This document shows, piece after piece, positions 60,309 through 64,000 of a DNA stretch of 64,000 nucleotides (position 1 is its first letter; the number at the start of each line of letters is the position of its first letter). Location of the stretch: the NCBI GenBank assembly GCA_037367405.1, contig JAZKJV010009329.1, forward strand, positions 620,001 through 684,000, written 5' to 3'. Source of the stretch: Ottelia alismoides (Eukaryota > Streptophyta > Magnoliopsida > Alismatales > Hydrocharitaceae). Both the position numbers and the translations under genes were made by a program. The notes under the pieces are model-generated. The model saw nothing but the letters and a program-made list of their open reading frames with translations, had not been told where the DNA came from and did not search any database.

Positions 60309-63300
60309 GTTCTACATGCAAAAGGTATAAGAGATAAAATTAGATGGTAAGGAAAATTCTTTAGTGACTAGATCAAGTGTTAACGAACTTTAACGGACTA
60401 AGACCCCTTTTTTCATACATGAGTTGAGAGACTACTTGTTTAATGTATGAAGGTATCTTTGTAATCACACAATTATCTATAACCGATGGGGTAAATGGGC
60501 TCTGAATTAAATGTAATGTCCGTCCTCGACAGGAGTGCATCTTAGTACCTATTCCAAATAGTTACCTAATAACAATTATAAATAGCCTACATGATAAACC
60601 TTTCATACAAAAATAAAAATGATAAAAAGAAATTTTCTATTTAGATAGAAAATGTCCACAAAGTAATACCAAGACAATCTAAATTCTTATTATTACATCA
60701 TCAATAGAGAAAAAAAAGAGACAATGAAAATTAATGGCTCCACTAGGTAACAACCTTGGAAATGATTCTCAATTTCACTGCCAAATACTCTAGCCTCGTT
60801 CTCCCGCTCAAGACTCCATGTTGGACTTCTAAAAGAAATAAGTTGTGAGATAAATGACCCAGTATAGATATAACAATAATTTATAAATAAAGATTGTATT
60901 TAGGCAAGGCGAAATGCAGTAGCTAAATAGGTATAACAAATATATGTATACACACACACACTAAATAACTAAAGTTGGGTGCCTCTAATTATGTTCCAAG
61001 CCTCAAAAAGATTTTATGATACCTTACACAATTAACCCACTTATTTCGATTCCTTTATCCATAGCTTTATTTATTTATTAACTCCGGACTCACACATCAA
61101 AGGAGAAAGTCTAAACTGAGAATGAAACATGCATCGCTTCATTCAGAGTGCAGACTAAAACATGTGCGCAAGCGCGATCCTTCAGCTAGTCAGGTTGGTA
61201 ATACTTTAACTCTTGAGATATGGGGTGTGTAGCCTAAGGAACCACACTTGCATCAATTGAGTCTGTTGAGGGAGTCTTGCTTGCTCAAAACAAGTGGTCA
61301 CAAATCGGATCCTTATAGCGTGATGCACACGTGCATCCACCGAAAACTCTCCAGACATGTCATCACCACACTCTATGATGCCCCTCGAGTGTGTTGACTC
61401 ATTGTCGGCTCAACCGGCCCACAAGGATATGTACCCACCTTGTAGTGTTTACTTTTTATTCCCGCATGCAAATCATACTTCCCTCGAAAGTTATAAGTAT
61501 CAGTCACATGCTTTCATTCGTACCATGGATTTAATATGTAAGACCATCATATTACCATATAATCTATATAGACAATCTACCTTACTCTTTGATGTGTCTT
61601 TAGCCAATCAAAAGAAGATCCAACACATTGGATTTATCTCTGTACCTCGATACTTAACACGGGTTCCCTAGAGTATTATACTCGCATCTATACAAGAGTC
61701 GTTTCCCCATAGGACTTCATCCCATAAATATGGATAAACAACCTTCTCATCCAGTAACTACGGATACAAGAATTTTGTTCTGAAAAATCATAGATGCATA
61801 TGAAAAGTAAATCCATATATGAGAAGAAAAGACATACTTAAAAGATGCAAAGATGAAACTAATATAGGTTATTCCTAGATATATGACCATATAGTATTTT
61901 CAAGGTTTTGATAGTTAACAAGCACTTAGAGAAAATTTAAGCTACTAAACTTCATAAGCATGAGTATAACTGTCAGTCAGTTTGTGAAGCACGTACATGT
62001 ATCCATTATTTTCTAAATCGTTAAGTATGTTTACAGATGGAAACTGCCAAGTAATATGCATATACATTTGGTATCACATAACAATAAACTAGTTTATTTA
62101 CATGGTACCACTTAGGTAGCCTTTATTTAATGCAAGGACATAACAATATATAACAACTTGGGTCACTTAAAGAATCTATTTTATGAAATTATTTAAACCT
62201 TACGTACAAATATCTAATCCTAGATTTTCATGCCATATACAGATCATGTCACATGTAGGATTTCAAGTATTAACGTATATAACATATATTCTAGTTGATT
62301 GTATATGAAGAGTAAATTTGACTCCAATAATCCAAAAAAGGCAATTTCTATAATTTACGATAGTCAAGGGTATGTTGATTTATATGAGAATGATCATCTC
62401 TTATTGGTTAAGGGTCTAGGGTTTAGGGCAAGCATAGTAAATTAAACGTTACAACAATTATTATATTATTGTGATAACTTGTTGTATATTATGTATGGTC
62501 ATTTTTTATAGCAACTATCCAAAGGAATACTTTTCCTTTAATTTCGAAAAGAGTAACATCATTTAGATTAAACTTAATATCGTGCTGGAAGGGGAGATTT
62601 CGAACATTTAGAAGACTAACAATACATGGAATAACTTATCTTGGAAGATAATATTTATCAACTAAACATATCTACGGCTATAATATTTGCTACCATACTA
62701 CTTTCCCAATCATGTATGAATAGTACTACTCCAACAAAAGTTTATAGAGTGTGAAGTACTGCAAGATGCCTTAATCTGGTAAATGTTAAATAGGGTAATC
62801 ACTTATTAATAAGATTAACCCACGAGAAGGATAATTTAATATGAGATTCTAGTTATACCAACAGCAAGAGGCAATCTGAGATCGGATCAAAATCGAGCAA
62901 TCATCCCCCACAACCACATTCTCCAATATCGCAAGATATGCGAAAGAAAAGGGAGAAGTGCGAAAACTGTTACCTAAACACAAGTCGTCCATCCGTGCAT
63001 ATAGGCAACGACCCGAAACTTGCGATACCTTTCCCTTACGGTGACATACCTCCTCCTCTCCTTGTAACGAATCTTTAGAGCTTCACGACTTGCCAAAGGG
63101 AAGATCCTCTTGCTCTTGTCTCTCTAGGAAAGAAGAATGAAAAATAAACTTTAGGAAAGAGTAAGAATAGAATGAGATCAATGAGAACGTAAAGACCATT
63201 CTTGGGCGAATTATGGAAGTAAAGTTGTCAATTTTGAGGTGAAAACATGTTGCAAAATATCTCCCCCAACGTGTACAATAAGATCAAGATCCATGGATCT

Positions 63301-64000
63301 AATTTCCATAAAAGTCCATAATCCCAGCTCACTAAAAATGTCATAACTTCCTAATACAAGCTCGGATTCGTGCATCTTGGTCTTGTTGGAAAGCTCATGA
63401 CGAGACACTTCTTTTGAGTATGCTATTGTATAGGTTTTAATTATTTGGAAAACCTAAAATTCTGGAGTGTCGAACTTTACGAAACATTAATTTTAGGGGA
63501 AAATATTGCCAAGTGGCTTCAAATATTCTAATAAATATTAGGAAGGGATCGGGGTTACCTATTGAAGCGTGATTCTCTAAAATATCTCAGATCAAGTCCG
63601 ATCTGTGCTTACTTCTCTCGTGGACACGATGATGACTCGTGTAACTTCCCATTAACTTCGATGTTGACTTATTGAACGTCTCCATGCAAGGATGATCAAG
63701 CCACTTATTGTCACACAAAATAGGTGCTTCTTCACATACGAGGAGCACAGAGAAGGAGACGATCTTCTCCTCCACAAGGCCATGCCATTGGAGAGAATAA
63801 AGAGAGTAGACATCTAAGGGAAAAAAATTTCTCAAGACTCTTTTCTTTCTTCAATTCTTAAGGCAAGAGAATTATTGAGGAGGAACAATCATTCTTTGAG
63901 AGAGGGGCATTATCCTCTCTTTTATAGCTATGGAGGACATCTATGAGGAGTCCTCTCCTCAAAGTAGACGTCCTTCATGGTGCCCATAGGATGGAGGATC
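60309..64000 (-). mobile_element. Unassigned repeat-like sequence, probably leader and LTR of element H
   Basis: No convincing gene on either strand. On the minus strand it lies upstream of the Gag-like fragment. A TATA box CTATAAAAG (63919-63927, minus) lies near the right edge. I could not find a PBS or LTR ends, so the retroelement reading is inferred from order only. Frames at 61357-61671, 63211-63408 and 63587-63835 have no recognisable family. Confidence 0.35.
63919..63927 (-). promoter_or_regulatory. Candidate TATA box
   Basis: CTATAAAAG on the minus strand with a pyrimidine- and purine-rich leader after it. It may be the H LTR promoter; no other copy in the window allows comparison. 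Confidence 0.35.

Noticed and set aside
61357..61671. 104-codon plus-strand frame
   Set aside because: No domain, no codon pattern, and it is antisense to the inferred element H.

Overview
The window looks like part of a large, repeat-rich plant nuclear genome, probably an angiosperm; I cannot name the species. It is AT-rich and eukaryotic in style, with TATA-box LTRs, 5-bp target-site duplications (TSDs) and primer-binding sites matching plant tRNA-Asp and initiator tRNA-Met. I see no convincing host gene, tRNA, rRNA or CRISPR array. Essentially everything from 1 to about 60,150 is explained by nested LTR retrotransposons with very large LTRs (about 2 to 3.9 kb). The last 3.9 kb carries only a small Gag-like fragment and otherwise unassigned sequence.

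I named the families A to H for this window. A: 3' internal tail plus LTR at 1-3197, and a minus-strand LTR at 28968-32003. C: a truncated minus-strand element at 3198-9323 with a Met-type PBS, and a solo LTR at 53268-55900 (TSD GTGTT). D is the oldest host, with three LTR copies: 9324-10658 partial; 16379-18382 continued at 38747-40563; and 41416-42577 continued at 44574-45970 and 57782-58857. Its internal region is 10659-16378. B (18383-38741, 20.4 kb, TSD CCAAC) sits inside the middle D LTR. E is a minus-strand solo LTR at 42578-44568 (TSD GCCTC) inside the right D LTR. F (45971-57776, minus strand, TSD CTACC) is also inside the right D LTR and itself holds the C solo LTR. G is a partial minus-strand LTR at about 58858-60144.

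B, D and F lack any recognisable reverse transcriptase, RNase H or integrase. Their only coding remnants are a broken Gag-like segment, an Athila-like retropepsin (B only) and an acidic Asp/Glu/Ser/Phe-rich protein of unknown function. They look non-autonomous and mobilised in trans. B carries a recent internal tandem duplication that includes the LTR tail and PBS, and one of the two copies is interrupted by the antisense A LTR.

The most interesting signal is non-coding. B, D and F share a run of 4 to 6 hairpins of the form TATACTTAGG-loop-CCTAAGTATA followed by GGGGG, so that each 3' arm plus G-run copies the element's own polypurine tract (PPT). The true PPT is preceded by a covarying hairpin with a GGGAC loop and followed by a palindromic LTR terminus (TGATGAATC-N3-GATTCATCA) kept in seven or more LTRs with compensatory change. 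Upstream of the PPT, four diverged copies keep a pair of 12-mers (CTACACTGGYCA) exactly 31 bp apart. LTRs of B, D, E and F share a GAATAAAGTAGGGGG motif, with a hairpin beside it in B and F. Together these suggest a conserved RNA/DNA signal system, perhaps for plus-strand priming, packaging or trans-mobilisation, that has outlived the coding sequence.
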